Position numbers and translations under genes: made by a program. A stretch of 64,000 nucleotides of DNA from JAHFUA01 sp963808725 (GTDB lineage: Bacteria > Acidobacteriota > Terriglobia > Terriglobales > Acidobacteriaceae), in contig CAWEGO010000001.1 in the NCBI GenBank assembly GCA_963808725.1, positions 682,001 through 746,000 of the forward strand, written 5' to 3'. The notes beneath the pieces are model-generated. The model did no database searches. It was given only the letters and a program-made list of their open reading frames with translations, and was not told the origin of the DNA. Every line of letters starts with the position of its first letter. The stretch's first letter is position 1. Below are positions 17,633-27,509 of this stretch, in pieces.

Positions 17633-19168
17633 ATGACGGAGCGCGCCAGCTTCTTCGTCGACCATGCCGACGTACCCGCACTTCGCGACGCCGTTTCCAG
17701 GCTCGCTGGTGTCGGATACTCTGAGAGTTTGGTGAGAGAGCGCCTCGGGTTGGAGGATCTTGGCGACCTCCAGTGGCGTTCCGTGCCCATGTACCGCGCG
17801 GAACGTCTGGCTGGGCGCGATCCGCTCGCTCTGGCAATCGATCTGTTTCTTTTGCAGGGGGCGCTTCCGGCGGACGAACTCGGCCGGTTGTTCGCCGTGC
17901 TCGAATGCGATGTGCTTATCCGAGCCGGCCTGCTCGCCATCGATGAGACGGGCCTAGCCCGGGCTCGCGCGTCGCTGTTTCCCGTCTGCGATCGCTTGAT
18001 CTTTTCGGATCACGCCTGGCCCGGACTTCCGCACCCGGGGTACGCCACGGTTCCATACGATCAGGTCATGGGGGTTGGCCGCGATAGCCACATTCTTGCG
18101 CGCTGTACCACACGCCGGCGGTTTCGCTCCGCCCTCGACCTTTGCACCGGCTCGGGCATTCATGCGCTGCTCGCTTCCAGCCACGCCAAGCGGGTGCTCG
18201 CCGTCGATATCAGTCCGCGGGCGGCCCGTTGCACGCGCTTCAACGCCCAAGCCTCGGGCGCCAGCAATCTGGAAGTTGTGGCCGGCGACCTCTTCGAAGC
18301 CGTGCACGGCCAACGTTTCGACCTGATTACGGCCAATCCTCCGTTTGTGCCCTCGCCCCTGGATACCCTGCGATTTCGCGATGGCGGCCGGTCAGGAGAA
18401 GATATCCAGAAGCGGATCGTCGCCGGCTTGCCGCACCACCTCGCGCCGGGCGGCATGGCGCAGGTGGTCACGGAACTCGGCGAGCGTGAAGATGAGCCGC
18501 TCGTCCATCGAGTGCGCGAATGGCTCGACGGCGCCCCGATGGACATCCACATTCTCCGCTGGGGCGAACACTCGCCTGTGAAGTACGCCATCGGACATGC
18601 CAAAGGTGACGACTACCAGGCATTCCTGGACTCGACCCACGAGTGGGCCAGCAACCTTCGCGCCCAGGGTTATATCCGGGTCGTCTCGCTGGTTATCTCT
18701 TTTCAGTGGAGTGACGCAACCTGCGGCCCGCCTTGGGAGCGCATCGACGAAACACCGCCGCCACGTCGCGCCGCAGGTGCGGAGATCGATGCGGCATTTC
18801 TCGCCGAACGCTTGACCCGACGCTGCGATTGGCAGCAGACCCTCGGACATAGTTGGCTGCGCCGCGCCGGACCGGTAGCGCTGCTCGACGCACGCGTGCT
18901 AGGCAGCGACATACTGGCAAGAGCCCAGGCAACTTTACTAGGACAGGCCCTGGCGATCGAACATCAGCTCGATCCGCTGGAGCGGGAGATTCTGAATCGA
19001 ATGGAGGGGCGCATCCCGGCGCCGGATTTGATCAGGATCTTTCGCGATCTCGATGTGGACGAGCCAACCGTCATTGCGGCGACACGCTCACTGCTGCGAC
19101 GCCGGCTGGTCCGTATTGTCGGGCAGTTCGGCGAGCCTGCCGCAAGCCGGCGCGCGCTGGATGCGTAG
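17633..19168 (+). CDS. Class I SAM-dependent methyltransferase with N- and C-terminal extensions
   Basis: 511 residues. The central domain (~140-300) has the SAM motif SALDLCTGSGIHALLA and the NPPF catalytic tetrapeptide (LITANPPFVPSP) typical of N-methyltransferases acting on glutamine or nucleobases (PrmC/RsmC/RlmG-like). The N-terminal 130 residues and the C-terminal 150 residues do not match PrmC; the C-terminus ends in a winged-helix-like segment (LDPLEREILNRMEGRI...DEPTVIAATRSLLRRRLVRI). Substrate unknown. Its 3' end overlaps the convergent ROK kinase gene by 98 bases. Confidence 0.75.
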   Translation: MTERASFFVDHADVPALRDAVSRLAGVGYSESLVRERLGLEDLGDLQWRSVPMYRAERLAGRDPLALAIDLFLLQGALPADELGRLFAVLECDVLIRAGLLAIDETGLARARASLFPVCDRLIFSDHAWPGLPHPGYATVPYDQVMGVGRDSHILARCTTRRRFRSALDLCTGSGIHALLASSHAKRVLAVDISPRAARCTRFNAQASGASNLEVVAGDLFEAVHGQRFDLITANPPFVPSPLDTLRFRDGGRSGEDIQKRIVAGLPHHLAPGGMAQVVTELGEREDEPLVHRVREWLDGAPMDIHILRWGEHSPVKYAIGHAKGDDYQAFLDSTHEWASNLRAQGYIRVVSLVISFQWSDATCGPPWERIDETPPPRRAAGAEIDAAFLAERLTRRCDWQQTLGHSWLRRAGPVALLDARVLGSDILARAQATLLGQALAIEHQLDPLEREILNRMEGRIPAPDLIRIFRDLDVDEPTVIAATRSLLRRRLVRIVGQFGEPAASRRALDA

Positions 19169-19853
19169 GACGAAATTGCTTTTTCGTGCGCTGATTGTGC
19201 TTGGAGCGCTCCCACATTCGGAAACCGCCCAGGAAGGCGTTGGCATTGTTCCCCGGGCGAACTCCCCGCGGAAGCTTCTTCAGCACCTTAGCGTTGCCGC
19301 CGCCCAGCACGATGTAATCGGGTTCGAGGGCCAGCTTGAACCGTTTGACAACGTCCTTTACGAGAGATTGCCACTTCTTTTTGCCCAGCCGCTTCAGACC
19401 GGCTAGCCCCAGGTAGTCTTCGTAGGTACGTCCCTTCTTGTAGGGCAGATGGGCAATCTCCAGGGGCTGAACGATGCCATCGACGATCATGGCGGAGCCC
19501 AGCCCCGTCCCCAACCCCAGGAAGAGCATTCTTCCGCCATGGTAGCTTCCCAGGGCCTGCATGGCCGCATCGTTGATTAGTTTGACCGGGCGGTGGAAAG
19601 CCTTGGCAAAATCGAAGCCAACCCAGCCCTTACCCAGGTTACGCGGCTCGGCTATGGGCATGCCGTGCACCACCGGCCCCGGATAGCCAATCGACACGGC
19701 ATCGTATTTCCATCCAGCGGCGGCTTTGCGAACCGACGCCGCCATTTTCTTTGCCGTCATCGATGGACCGGACGGGATCTTTATTGGCTCCTTATGCCCG
19801 GTAGCCAGAATTTTCACATGGGTACCGCCGACATCGATAACCAGAATCTTCAT
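19071..19853 (-). CDS. ROK-family kinase, probably polyphosphate glucokinase
   Basis: Phosphorylates glucose using polyphosphate or ATP. VIDVGGTHVKILATG is the phosphate-binding loop; SIGYPGPVVHG, INDAAMQALG (catalytic Asp) and FLGLGTGLGSAMIVDG follow in family order. The usual family end is near GGFRMWE (residue ~217); the last 43 residues are basic low-complexity sequence read into the convergent methyltransferase gene and may be spurious, perhaps from a lost stop. It follows the phosphoketolase stop with no gap, pointing to a shared sugar-use operon. Confidence 0.8.
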   Translation of the reverse strand: MKILVIDVGGTHVKILATGHKEPIKIPSGPSMTAKKMAASVRKAAAGWKYDAVSIGYPGPVVHGMPIAEPRNLGKGWVGFDFAKAFHRPVKLINDAAMQALGSYHGGRMLFLGLGTGLGSAMIVDGIVQPLEIAHLPYKKGRTYEDYLGLAGLKRLGKKKWQSLVKDVVKRFKLALEPDYIVLGGGNAKVLKKLPRGVRPGNNANAFLGGFRMWERSKHNQRTKKQFRPTHPARAGLRQARRTARQYGPAGVAAVSVSPQ

Positions 19854-22230
19854 TTAAGCCGCCTGCGCGAACGGTAGAGTCCAGTTCCACTGTTGAACTT
19901 CGGGCATGTCTTCGTCATTCTGACGGATGTATTCACGGTGCTCTTGCAGTTTTTTCTCGAACCTCTGTATAGCCTGCTGTCCCTTATCGCCGAGACGTGG
20001 CGTCCGCCGCAGAGCTTCGATCGCCAGATCGTAGCGGCTGAGCCGGTTGAGAACGCACATGTCAAAGGGAGTGGTGGTGGTGCCTTCTTCCATGTACCCG
20101 CGAACGTGGAAGCGCACGGGATTCGGCCGGTGGTAGATGAGCTCGTGAATCACGTTGGGGTAACCATGGAAGGCGAAGACTACTTCATAGTTCTCCCCGA
20201 ATAGCCGGTTGAAGCATTCTTCCTCCATCCCGTGCGGATGATCTTGCGGGCTCTGCAGACCAAAAAGGTCGACTACGTTCACCACCCGGACACGCAGATC
20301 CCGGAGCTTCCCGGCGCAGCCACCACGCGGCGGCCAGGGTTTCGCGCGTGGGGACGTTGCCGGCCGCAGCCAGCACGATGTCTGGCTCTTGGCCTTGGTC
20401 CAGGTTGCCGGCCCATGCCCACTCACTGGCTTTGGCGGCGCAGTGCGCCTGTGCTGCCGGCATGTCGAGCCACTGCAGCATTGGCTTTTTCGAGGTAACG
20501 ATCAAGTTAATGTAGTTGCGGCTGCGCAGACAGTGGTCCGCCACAGAAAGCAGGCAGTTCACATCCGGAGGCAGGTAGATGCGCGTCTCCGCAGCCTTTT
20601 TGGTCAACAGCATGTTGATGAAGCTCGGCCCCTGATGGCTATAGCCGTTATGATCCTGCTCCCAAACGTGGCTGGTGATGACGTAATTCAACGATGCCAC
20701 CGGTTTGCGCCAGGGGATCTCGGCCGACATCTTTCGCCACTTGGCATACTGGGCCATCATCGAGTCGATAACGGTCAGGAACGCCTCATAGCAGGCAAAA
20801 ACGCCGTGCCGGCCGGAGAGCAGGTAGCCTTCCAGCCATCCCTGGCAGCAATGCTCGCTGAGGATTTCCACCACCCGGCCGTCGCGAGAGAGGAATTCAT
20901 CCGACGCGACCATGGGAAGTTGCCAGTCGCGCAAGGTCTCTTCGAAGACGGCTTGCAAACGGTTGGAACTGGTCTCATCCGGACAGAACAGGCGAAAGTT
21001 GCGCTCGGGCGCGCTGGCGCGAAAAACGTCGCGCAGATAGCGGCCGAGAATCTTGGTGCCCTCGGTGCGGTTTTCACCGGGGCGCGATACCTGAACGGCG
21101 TATTCCGAATAGTTGGGAACACGCAGCTCTTTGAGCAGTTCGCCGCCGTTCGCGCTGCGGTTCCGTCCCATGCATTTGGCGCGCTCCGGCAAGATGGCGG
21201 TTACGCGGGAAACTGGTTTGCCTTCCTGATCGAAGAGTTCTTCCGGCTTGTAGCTGCGCAGCCACTGCTCGAGCAACCCCAAATGCTCAGGGTTGGTGGC
21301 GGGGTCTTCGATGGGAATCTGGTGGGAATGGAACGTGCCCTCGAGCGGCTTGCCATCGAGCATTTTCGGGTCGGTCCAGCCCTTGGGGGTTCGCAGGATG
21401 ATGACCGGCCACTCGGGCAATTCCTGTAAGCGGCCGCCGCGAGCGGACCGCTGGATTCTGCGGATCTTGCGATATGCCCAATCCAGCGCCTCCCACATTT
21501 CGTGGTGCAAAATTGCCGGGTCATCGCCCGCGACTTCGCGCGAGGCATAGCCCAATCCCTTGAAATAATTGCGCAATTCATCCTTGCCGATGCGCGCAAG
21601 GATAGTCGGGCCCGAAAGCTTGTAGCCGTTCAGATGTAGGATCGGCAGCACCGCGCCATCGGTGGCTGGGTTAACAAATTTATTGGATTGCCAGGAGCCG
21701 GCCAGCGGCCCGGTTTCGGCTTCTCCGTCGCCAACCACACAGGCAACGAACAGATCGGGATTGTCGAACGCGGCGCCGAAGGCGTGCACCAGACTGTAGC
21801 CCAGTTCGCCGCCTTCATGCATCGCCCCAGGCGTGAGCGCGGTCAGGTGGCTGGGCATGCCGCCGGGCCAGGAAAAATCGCGCACGAAGCGGCTGAGCCC
21901 GGCGTAATCCTGGGTGAAGTCCGGGTAGTACGCCGAAAGTGTTCCCTCAAGATAGACGCACGCCAGCACCCCGGGTGCGCCGTGACCTGGCCCCACGACG
22001 TATAAGACATTCTGGCCAGTGTCCTGAATCAGGCGGTTGAGGTGCGCATAAGTAAGGTTAAGACCGGGCTGCGTCCCCCAGTGGCCAAGCAGCCGCGGCT
22101 TGATGTGCTCAGGCCGGAGAGGCTCGCGCAAGAGCGCGTTATCGCGGAGATACAACTGCGCGGCGCCGAGATAGTTGGCGGCGCGGAAAAACGAATCAAG
22201 CTGGTCGAGTCTTTCTTGCGGATACGTCAT
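19854..22230 (-). CDS. xfp: Xylulose-5-phosphate/fructose-6-phosphate phosphoketolase (frame break near 20312)
   Basis: Thiamine-diphosphate enzyme cleaving xylulose-5-P or fructose-6-P to acetyl phosphate. Start at 22230 is fixed by AGGAGGAATTCC. GHWGTQPGLNLTYAHLNR, GPGHGAPG, GDGEAETGPLA (ThDP site), GRHGVFACYEAF and HNGYSHQGP are conserved. The frame breaks after AAAWWLR, at an apparent extra base in CGCCGGGAAG (20309-20317); the protein resumes as KLRDLRVRVVNVVDLFGLQ and runs to the normal C-terminus at 19854. Joined length is about 790 residues, normal for the family. Its start overlaps the acetate kinase gene by 35 bases, so the two are coupled. Confidence 0.93.
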
Positions 22231-23449
22231 GGAATTCCTCCTGCTGAAGAGCGAGCACACGCTGAGTGTGGCGCGCGACCACCAGTTCCTCGTCGGTTGC
22301 CATGACGCGCACCAGCACCGGGGCTCCGTCGGGTGAGATGACTGGGGAATTCTGAGTATTACGGGCTGGATCGATGTGGATGCCGAGAAAACTGAGCCCT
22401 TCCACGGCCTGTGCGCGGATGGGCGCGGCATTCTCGCCGATGCCTCCGGTGAAGACGATGGCGTCGAGTCCTCCCAGGACGGCGGCATAGGCGGCGATGG
22501 TCTTGCGGATGGCATAGCAAAAAATATCCACCGCCTCGGCCGCGGCGGTGTCCGAAGCTGCGCGTGCGAGCAGATCTTTCATGTCGGAAGTGGTTCCCGA
22601 GAGGCCCAGCAAGCCTCCCTTTTTTTCCACCACTTCCTCGACCTCAGACTGCGTGTACCCCTGGCGCAGAAGGTAGAGCAGGACGCCAGGATCGATGTCC
22701 CCGGAACGCGTGCCCATGGGAATGCCGCCGGTCGGCGTCATGCCCATCGTGGTATCGACGCTGCAGCCCTCGCGGATTGCCGCAAGGCTGGCGCCATTGC
22801 CGAGATGCGCGATCACCAGCCGTGGCGGCAAGGCCTTCCGCTCGGAAAGGCTGTTCACGATCGACTCGTACGAGAGCCCATGAAAGCCGTAACGCATGAC
22901 ACCGCGATCCAGCAGCGCCCGCGGAAGGGCAAAAAGCCGGGCCGTCACCGGCAGGGTGCGATGAAAGGCAGTATCGAAGCACACTACCTGGGGCAGGCTG
23001 GGATGGAGATGGTGAATCGCCTCCACCGCATCGATCTCCATCGGCAGATGGTTCGGAGCGAACGGGGTGAGCTTGCGCAGGTCGCCGATCATAGAAGCGG
23101 TGACCTTTTCGGGTGCTTCAAAACGCGGCCCGCCGTGCACGATGCGGTGACCCACGCCGGCGATGTGCGTCAGCTCGTCGTGTTCTTCCAGCCATTTGGA
23201 CAAGAGCTGCACGGCGGCTGACCCATGCGGCAAAGCCAGGCGTTCGCGAGCAAGATCAGCTCCGCTGCCATCGGTGATGTGCAGGTGGCTGTCGGCCAGA
23301 CCGATGCGGTCGAGCGTGCCGCGCAACCGGCAGCGGAATTCCTTGTCAAACAAAGCGAACTTGATGCTTGAGGAACCGCTGTTGAGCGCGAGCATGCCGC
23401 CCGTCTCGCACTGGGCCGTGGGTTCGTTGTTCCGAATTATTTGCTGCAT
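22196..23449 (-). CDS. ackA: Acetate kinase
   Basis: Converts acetyl phosphate and ADP to acetate and ATP. LNSGSSSIKFALFD, CFDTAFHRTLP, HLGNGASLAAI, GTRSGDIDPGV and FTGGIGENAAPIR mark the family. ATG at 23449 gives 417 residues; ATG at 23395 (MLALNSGSSS) fits the usual N-terminus better. Neither has a strong ribosome site. With the phosphoketolase it forms a two-step route from pentose or hexose phosphate to acetate plus ATP. Confidence 0.93.
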   Translation of the reverse strand: MQQIIRNNEPTAQCETGGMLALNSGSSSIKFALFDKEFRCRLRGTLDRIGLADSHLHITDGSGADLARERLALPHGSAAVQLLSKWLEEHDELTHIAGVGHRIVHGGPRFEAPEKVTASMIGDLRKLTPFAPNHLPMEIDAVEAIHHLHPSLPQVVCFDTAFHRTLPVTARLFALPRALLDRGVMRYGFHGLSYESIVNSLSERKALPPRLVIAHLGNGASLAAIREGCSVDTTMGMTPTGGIPMGTRSGDIDPGVLLYLLRQGYTQSEVEEVVEKKGGLLGLSGTTSDMKDLLARAASDTAAAEAVDIFCYAIRKTIAAYAAVLGGLDAIVFTGGIGENAAPIRAQAVEGLSFLGIHIDPARNTQNSPVISPDGAPVLVRVMATDEELVVARHTQRVLALQQEEFHDVSARKTRPA

Positions 23450-23820
23450 TTACATAGGCCCATTGCAGCGGTTGTCCGATCGCGGTAGCCAGCCGGGCCA
23501 CGATTCCCACCCCTGCGCGATCGGGATCACTAAGTGAGATGCCTTGGCTTATGTTCTCGATTCCAATGTCCAGTCTTTTGACAATAGCATTTTTCCGGCC
23601 CCGGCGGCTCTCATCACCATCGGGATCACGAACCGCTCGCCGAGACGCAGCTTTTCCCCACGCCCAAGCGCCCACGAAGGATCTCTCGCCATTTGTCGGC
23701 ATTCGATACTTCGCCGACATTCGTCAGGACATGAGCCCAATCCGCTGAGATAAGAAGCCTTTTGCAGGGCGAGGGGCGTGCGTCTAAAGGCCCGTGGGGT
23801 TTAAGGCAGGAAATTACACC
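23450..23820. other. Gene-poor stretch upstream of ackA, possible decayed gene
   Basis: No intact gene. On the minus strand two adjoining frames read like one protein broken near 23640: ISADWAHVLTNVGEVSNADK then LGERFVIPMVMRAAGAGKML, ending at a stop at 23549. I do not recognise the family. It may also contain the ackA promoter. Confidence 0.35.
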
Positions 23821-23964
23821 AGCGGGGCGCCAGAATACCAATCCGGACTCCTCTGTGTGGATGACGATCCGGCTCTGCTGGCGGCGCTATCCAGCCTGCT
23901 GCGGCACTGCGGTTGCCGGGTCGTGGCGGGCGATCCTGGCAGCACCGGCACACCTGGGTGGTGA
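23821..23964 (+). pseudogene. Fragment of a response-regulator receiver domain
   Basis: In frame, the plus strand reads SGLLCVDDDPALLAALSSLLR then HCGCRVVAGDPG, the first strand, acidic pocket and first helix of a receiver domain, then stops. No start codon and no phospho-acceptor part. A remnant. Confidence 0.5.
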
Positions 23965-24021
23965 GCCAACCAGAGCCTACGAGCGTGAACGCGCCCCGGA
24001 ATCCACGCAATCGCAAAGGAG

Positions 24022-24174
24022 CTAAATCCTGCCCACCAGCACCAGCACGATGATAACCAGCAAAACCAGGCCCAGCCCACCGCTTGGGTAATAACCCCAG
24101 CCAGTGCTATACGGCCAGGTGGGCAAGGCGCCCACCAGCAACAAGATCAAAATGATGATCAGAATAGTTCCCAT
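24022..24174 (-). CDS. DUF3309-family small membrane protein
   Basis: 50 residues: helix GTILIIILILLLVGAL, loop PTWPYSTGWGYYPSGGLG, helix LVLLVIIVLVLVGRI. This matches the DUF3309 pattern (GALPTWP, WGY-PSGGLG). ATG at 24174 follows GGAGGGACGTG. Function unknown; often near stress genes in other bacteria. Confidence 0.85.
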   Translation of the reverse strand: MGTILIIILILLLVGALPTWPYSTGWGYYPSGGLGLVLLVIIVLVLVGRI

Positions 24175-24386
24175 CACGTCCCTCCAAAGCGAAAGGTGGA
24201 ATCGGCAGATTGGGTCGAACACAATTGCGATTCCCCGGCGTCACCGAAGGAACTCTACGATAGCGGCGGGCAGGTTCCTATCGTGCCAAGTCTGTAATTC
24301 AGCGGGAATCATTCTGTACGCTGGGTTAACCGAGGAACTCTAAGCTAAGCTGCTAGAATCACGGGACTGTTGGGGGCGGTTCGAGC

Positions 24387-25694
24387 GTGTCTGTACCTCG
24401 TGTGGTGATCGTCGGCGGTGGATTCGGTGGGCTGTTCGCGACACGTGCGCTGGCGGGTGCTGCCGTAAGCGTCGTGCTAATCGACAAGCGGAACTACCAC
24501 CTGTTTCGTCCGATGCTGTATCAGGTGGCTACGGGCCTGTTGTCTGCGGACCAGATTGCCGCCCCCCTGCGATCCATCGTGAGTCGGCAGCGCAATGTGG
24601 AGGTGCTGCAGGACGAAGTGACCGGGATCGACTCGGCTCAGCGGCTGGTTCGCCTGAGAAAACATCAATTGTCTTACGATTTCCTGATCCTCGCCACCGG
24701 CATTCAATACAACTACTTCGGACACGATGATTGGCGACGCGTAGCCCCAGGACTCGAATCGCTGGACGACGCGGACCTGATTCGGGGGAAGGTGTTAACC
24801 GCGTTCGAGCGGGCCGAGGAGACGGCCGCGCTCAATCACTGCGATCGCGCACAAATTCAGCAACTGCTGACCTTCGTGCTGGTCGGCGCCGGAACGGTAG
24901 GCGTCGAAATGGCGAGCACGCTGGCGGAGATGTCGCGGATGGCCTTGGCGCACGACTTTCGCCATATCGATCCACGTTCGGCGCGTATTCTGTTGTACGA
25001 AGCGGCGCCGCGCATACTTCCCACGTTTCCCGAAGTCTTATCGGTCAAAGCACAACGCCATCTCGAAAGCCTGGGCGTGAAGGTGTATACGAACACGCGG
25101 GTCACCGCAGTAGATGAGGGCGGAATCGTCGCCGATGGGAAGCGCGTTCCGGCGAGCACGGTATTGTGGTGCGCAGGGGTGCTGGCTTCACCAGCGGCCC
25201 GCTGGTTGGGCGCGGCAATGGACCGGTCGGGCAAGATTATAGTCAATGCCGATCTGTCAGTGCCGGGCTATCCTGAGATTTTTGCGATTGGTGACACGGC
25301 GCATGTGGTAGCCGAGTCTCGCAATCTGTTGGGTGTCAAGTCGAAGCAGCCGATGACCATGCCCGGCGTTGCGCAGCCGGCAATTCAGGAGGGGCAGTAT
25401 GTAGCGCGACTGATCCGGCGGCGGGTGGCTGGGAAATCAGACCCGGCGCCGTTTTGGTACTGGGACAAGGGTGACCTCGCTATCGTAGGGCGGACTTATG
25501 CGCTGGCCGACCTTCGATTCCTGCGGTTCGCGGGATTTTTGGCGTGGATTCTCTGGGCCGTCGTGCATATTTATTTTCTGATTGGGTTCGCGAACCGGTT
25601 CTTCGTCCTCCTGGAATGGGGAGTTGCGTTTTTGACAAAGCGGCGGCAGGTCCGCGTGTTTCCGGGGCAAGAGAATGCGGCGAGGGCGCCCTAG
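24387..25694 (+). CDS. ndh: Type II NADH:quinone oxidoreductase (NDH-2)
   Basis: Single-subunit, non-pumping NADH dehydrogenase feeding the quinone pool. FAD site VVIVGGGFGGLFA (residues 5-17), NADH site LVGAGTVGVEMAS (~168), NYHLFRPMLYQVATG and the FAIGDTAHV flavin motif are conserved. C-terminal hydrophobic helices (FAGFLAWILWAVVHIYFLIG) attach it to the membrane. GTG start at 24387; no better ATG. Confidence 0.9.
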   Translation: MSVPRVVIVGGGFGGLFATRALAGAAVSVVLIDKRNYHLFRPMLYQVATGLLSADQIAAPLRSIVSRQRNVEVLQDEVTGIDSAQRLVRLRKHQLSYDFLILATGIQYNYFGHDDWRRVAPGLESLDDADLIRGKVLTAFERAEETAALNHCDRAQIQQLLTFVLVGAGTVGVEMASTLAEMSRMALAHDFRHIDPRSARILLYEAAPRILPTFPEVLSVKAQRHLESLGVKVYTNTRVTAVDEGGIVADGKRVPASTVLWCAGVLASPAARWLGAAMDRSGKIIVNADLSVPGYPEIFAIGDTAHVVAESRNLLGVKSKQPMTMPGVAQPAIQEGQYVARLIRRRVAGKSDPAPFWYWDKGDLAIVGRTYALADLRFLRFAGFLAWILWAVVHIYFLIGFANRFFVLLEWGVAFLTKRRQVRVFPGQENAARAP

Positions 25695-25774
25695 CGATCT
25701 TCGCTGCCAACTCGCGTGGCAAAAACGGTTGGTTCTGCCCCTGACTGACCTGGCGTAGCAAACAAGCGACTTTC

Positions 25775-26065
25775 TCATCCCAGGATCACGATCTCGGCCA
25801 CGCTCCAAACGATGTTGACCAGGCCCAGTGCGATGCCCCATCGCGCGTAGGCCGCGCAGCGATGGCTGCCTAAAGATTCCGGGGTCAGCCGATCCACCAC
25901 CACCGGCGCATAGAACGTGGCCCACAGGGAAACCAGCAGCCAGAGTACCCAGAACCCGACGGGAAGAATGCGGCTTTGGCGGGGAAAGAAGGCGGCATAG
26001 ACGCCGGCGCCTGCAGGAACGAGGACCAGCACAGCCGCAGCGAAGAGCAGCAGCACGCGTCGCAT
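25775..26065 (-). CDS. Small hypothetical membrane protein
   Basis: 96 residues with three hydrophobic segments (about 4-25, 36-55, 73-95). No recognised motif. GC-rich codon use matches neighbours, so it is plausibly real. Confidence 0.5.
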   Translation of the reverse strand: MRRVLLLFAAAVLVLVPAGAGVYAAFFPRQSRILPVGFWVLWLLVSLWATFYAPVVVDRLTPESLGSHRCAAYARWGIALGLVNIVWSVAEIVILG

Positions 26066-26150
26066 GCCGGCTCTTGTAGCAGGTCCGCGCCTGTCGCGGC
26101 CAAAATTCAGAGGTTTGTTCCGAATTCAGAACAGCGGGCAGGCGCGCAAC

Positions 26151-27509
26151 TTAAGGCGTGGGTATGGTCACCGATACCTGGTTGGAGAAAGCGCTCTCCG
26201 CATTGCTCGCGTCCACCGCGGTCACCACGTAGAAATAGGTGGCGCCGGAGGTGACGGTGTTGTCCACATAGTTGGTGGACGCATCCAAGGCGGTATTGAT
26301 CTCCGTGTATGGTCCGCCCGTAACGGTGCCGCGATACACGTTGTAGCCAGAGACAGTGGAGGTGCTCGCCGTCCAGCTCAGCGTGGCCGTGTGCTGCACC
26401 GGCGCGCTGACGGTGACGGTGGCCGACGCCGACTTGGTGTTGTCGGCCGCGCTGGTGGCCTTCACCGTGAAGCTTCCCGCGGTGCTCGGCGCGGTGTAGA
26501 GACCGCCGGAGGATACAGCCCCCCCGGTCGCCGACCAGGTCACCGCGGTATTGCTGGAGCCGGTAACCGTGGCGGCGAACTGCTGCGTGCCACTGGTCAG
26601 GATCGAGGCCGAGGTGGGTGAGATCGTGACCAGGACCACGGGCGCGGTGGTGACGGTGACGGTGGCCGAGGCCGACTTGGTGGTGTCGGCGACGCTGGTG
26701 GCCGTTACGGTGACGCTTCCCGTGGTGCTCGGCGCGGTGAAGAGGCCGCTGGCAGAAACGCTGCCTCCGCTCGCTGACCAGGTGACCGCAGTATTGCTGG
26801 AGCCGGTGACCGTGGCGGCGAACTGCTGGGTGGCATTGGTCACCACCGAGGCCACGGTCGGCGAGATTGCGACCGCAACCACCGGCACGCTGACGGTGAT
26901 GGTTGCCGACGCCGATTTGGTGTTTTCGGCCACGCTGGTGGCCGTTACCGCGAAGGTCCCAGCGCTGCTCGGCGCAGCGTAGAGACCGCTGGAGGAAACG
27001 CTGCCTCCGGTCGCCGACCAGGTGACTGCGGTGTTGCTGGAGCCGCTGACCGTGGCGTTGAACTGCTGCGTGCCGTTGGTCAGCAGGGAGGCGGAGACTG
27101 GCGACATCGTCACCGAAACCACCGGGGCGGCGGCCGCTACCGTAACTGTAACTGCGGCGGACGCCACTACCGTGTTGTCGGCCACGCTGGTGGCTTTCAC
27201 TACGTAGCTGCCGGCGGTGGTGGGAGCGGTGAACATGCCGCTGGCGGTGATGCTGCCCCCGGTCGCCGACCAGGTGATGGCGGTGTTGGTCGAGCCGCTT
27301 ACGCTGGCGGTGAATTGCTGGGTGTGGCCGGCCTGCACGGAGGCGGATGTGGGCGACACGCTGACCGTGACCGCCGGAGCGGTCGTGGTCGCCGCGTTAC
27401 TGGGCGACAAGGTGCAGCCGGCTAGCGACAGAGCTATTAGGGAGACGATTGCTACGATGCAAATCTTCGCGCGCAATTCCCGGTGAACGCGCGGTCTGGG
27501 GGGTGTCAT
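26151..27509 (-). CDS. Secreted lipoprotein with tandem Ig-like repeats and a fibronectin III-like end
   Basis: 452 residues. Lipoprotein signal ends LIALSLAGC. Four tandem ~83-residue Ig-like (Big-type) domains each carry the pattern SPTSAS-(V/I)-x-(A/T)GTQQFTA-V-GSSNTAVTWSATGG, with 270-bp DNA repeats beneath. The last ~85 residues (SWTASTSTVSGYNVYRGTVTG...TYFYVVTAVDA) form a fibronectin III-like domain. Probably cell-surface, perhaps carbohydrate or adhesion related. Start at 27509 behind AAGGAAAGAGC. Confidence 0.8.
   Translation of the reverse strand: MTPPRPRVHRELRAKICIVAIVSLIALSLAGCTLSPSNAATTTAPAVTVSVSPTSASVQAGHTQQFTASVSGSTNTAITWSATGGSITASGMFTAPTTAGSYVVKATSVADNTVVASAAVTVTVAAAAPVVSVTMSPVSASLLTNGTQQFNATVSGSSNTAVTWSATGGSVSSSGLYAAPSSAGTFAVTATSVAENTKSASATITVSVPVVAVAISPTVASVVTNATQQFAATVTGSSNTAVTWSASGGSVSASGLFTAPSTTGSVTVTATSVADTTKSASATVTVTTAPVVLVTISPTSASILTSGTQQFAATVTGSSNTAVTWSATGGAVSSGGLYTAPSTAGSFTVKATSAADNTKSASATVTVSAPVQHTATLSWTASTSTVSGYNVYRGTVTGGPYTEINTALDASTNYVDNTVTSGATYFYVVTAVDASNAESAFSNQVSVTIPTP

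Noticed and set aside
26400..27410. Regular ~270-bp repeats that might be taken for a repeat array
   Set aside because: They are coding Ig-like domains in one frame; spacing and length exclude CRISPR, and no short conserved repeat with unique spacers occurs anywhere in the window.
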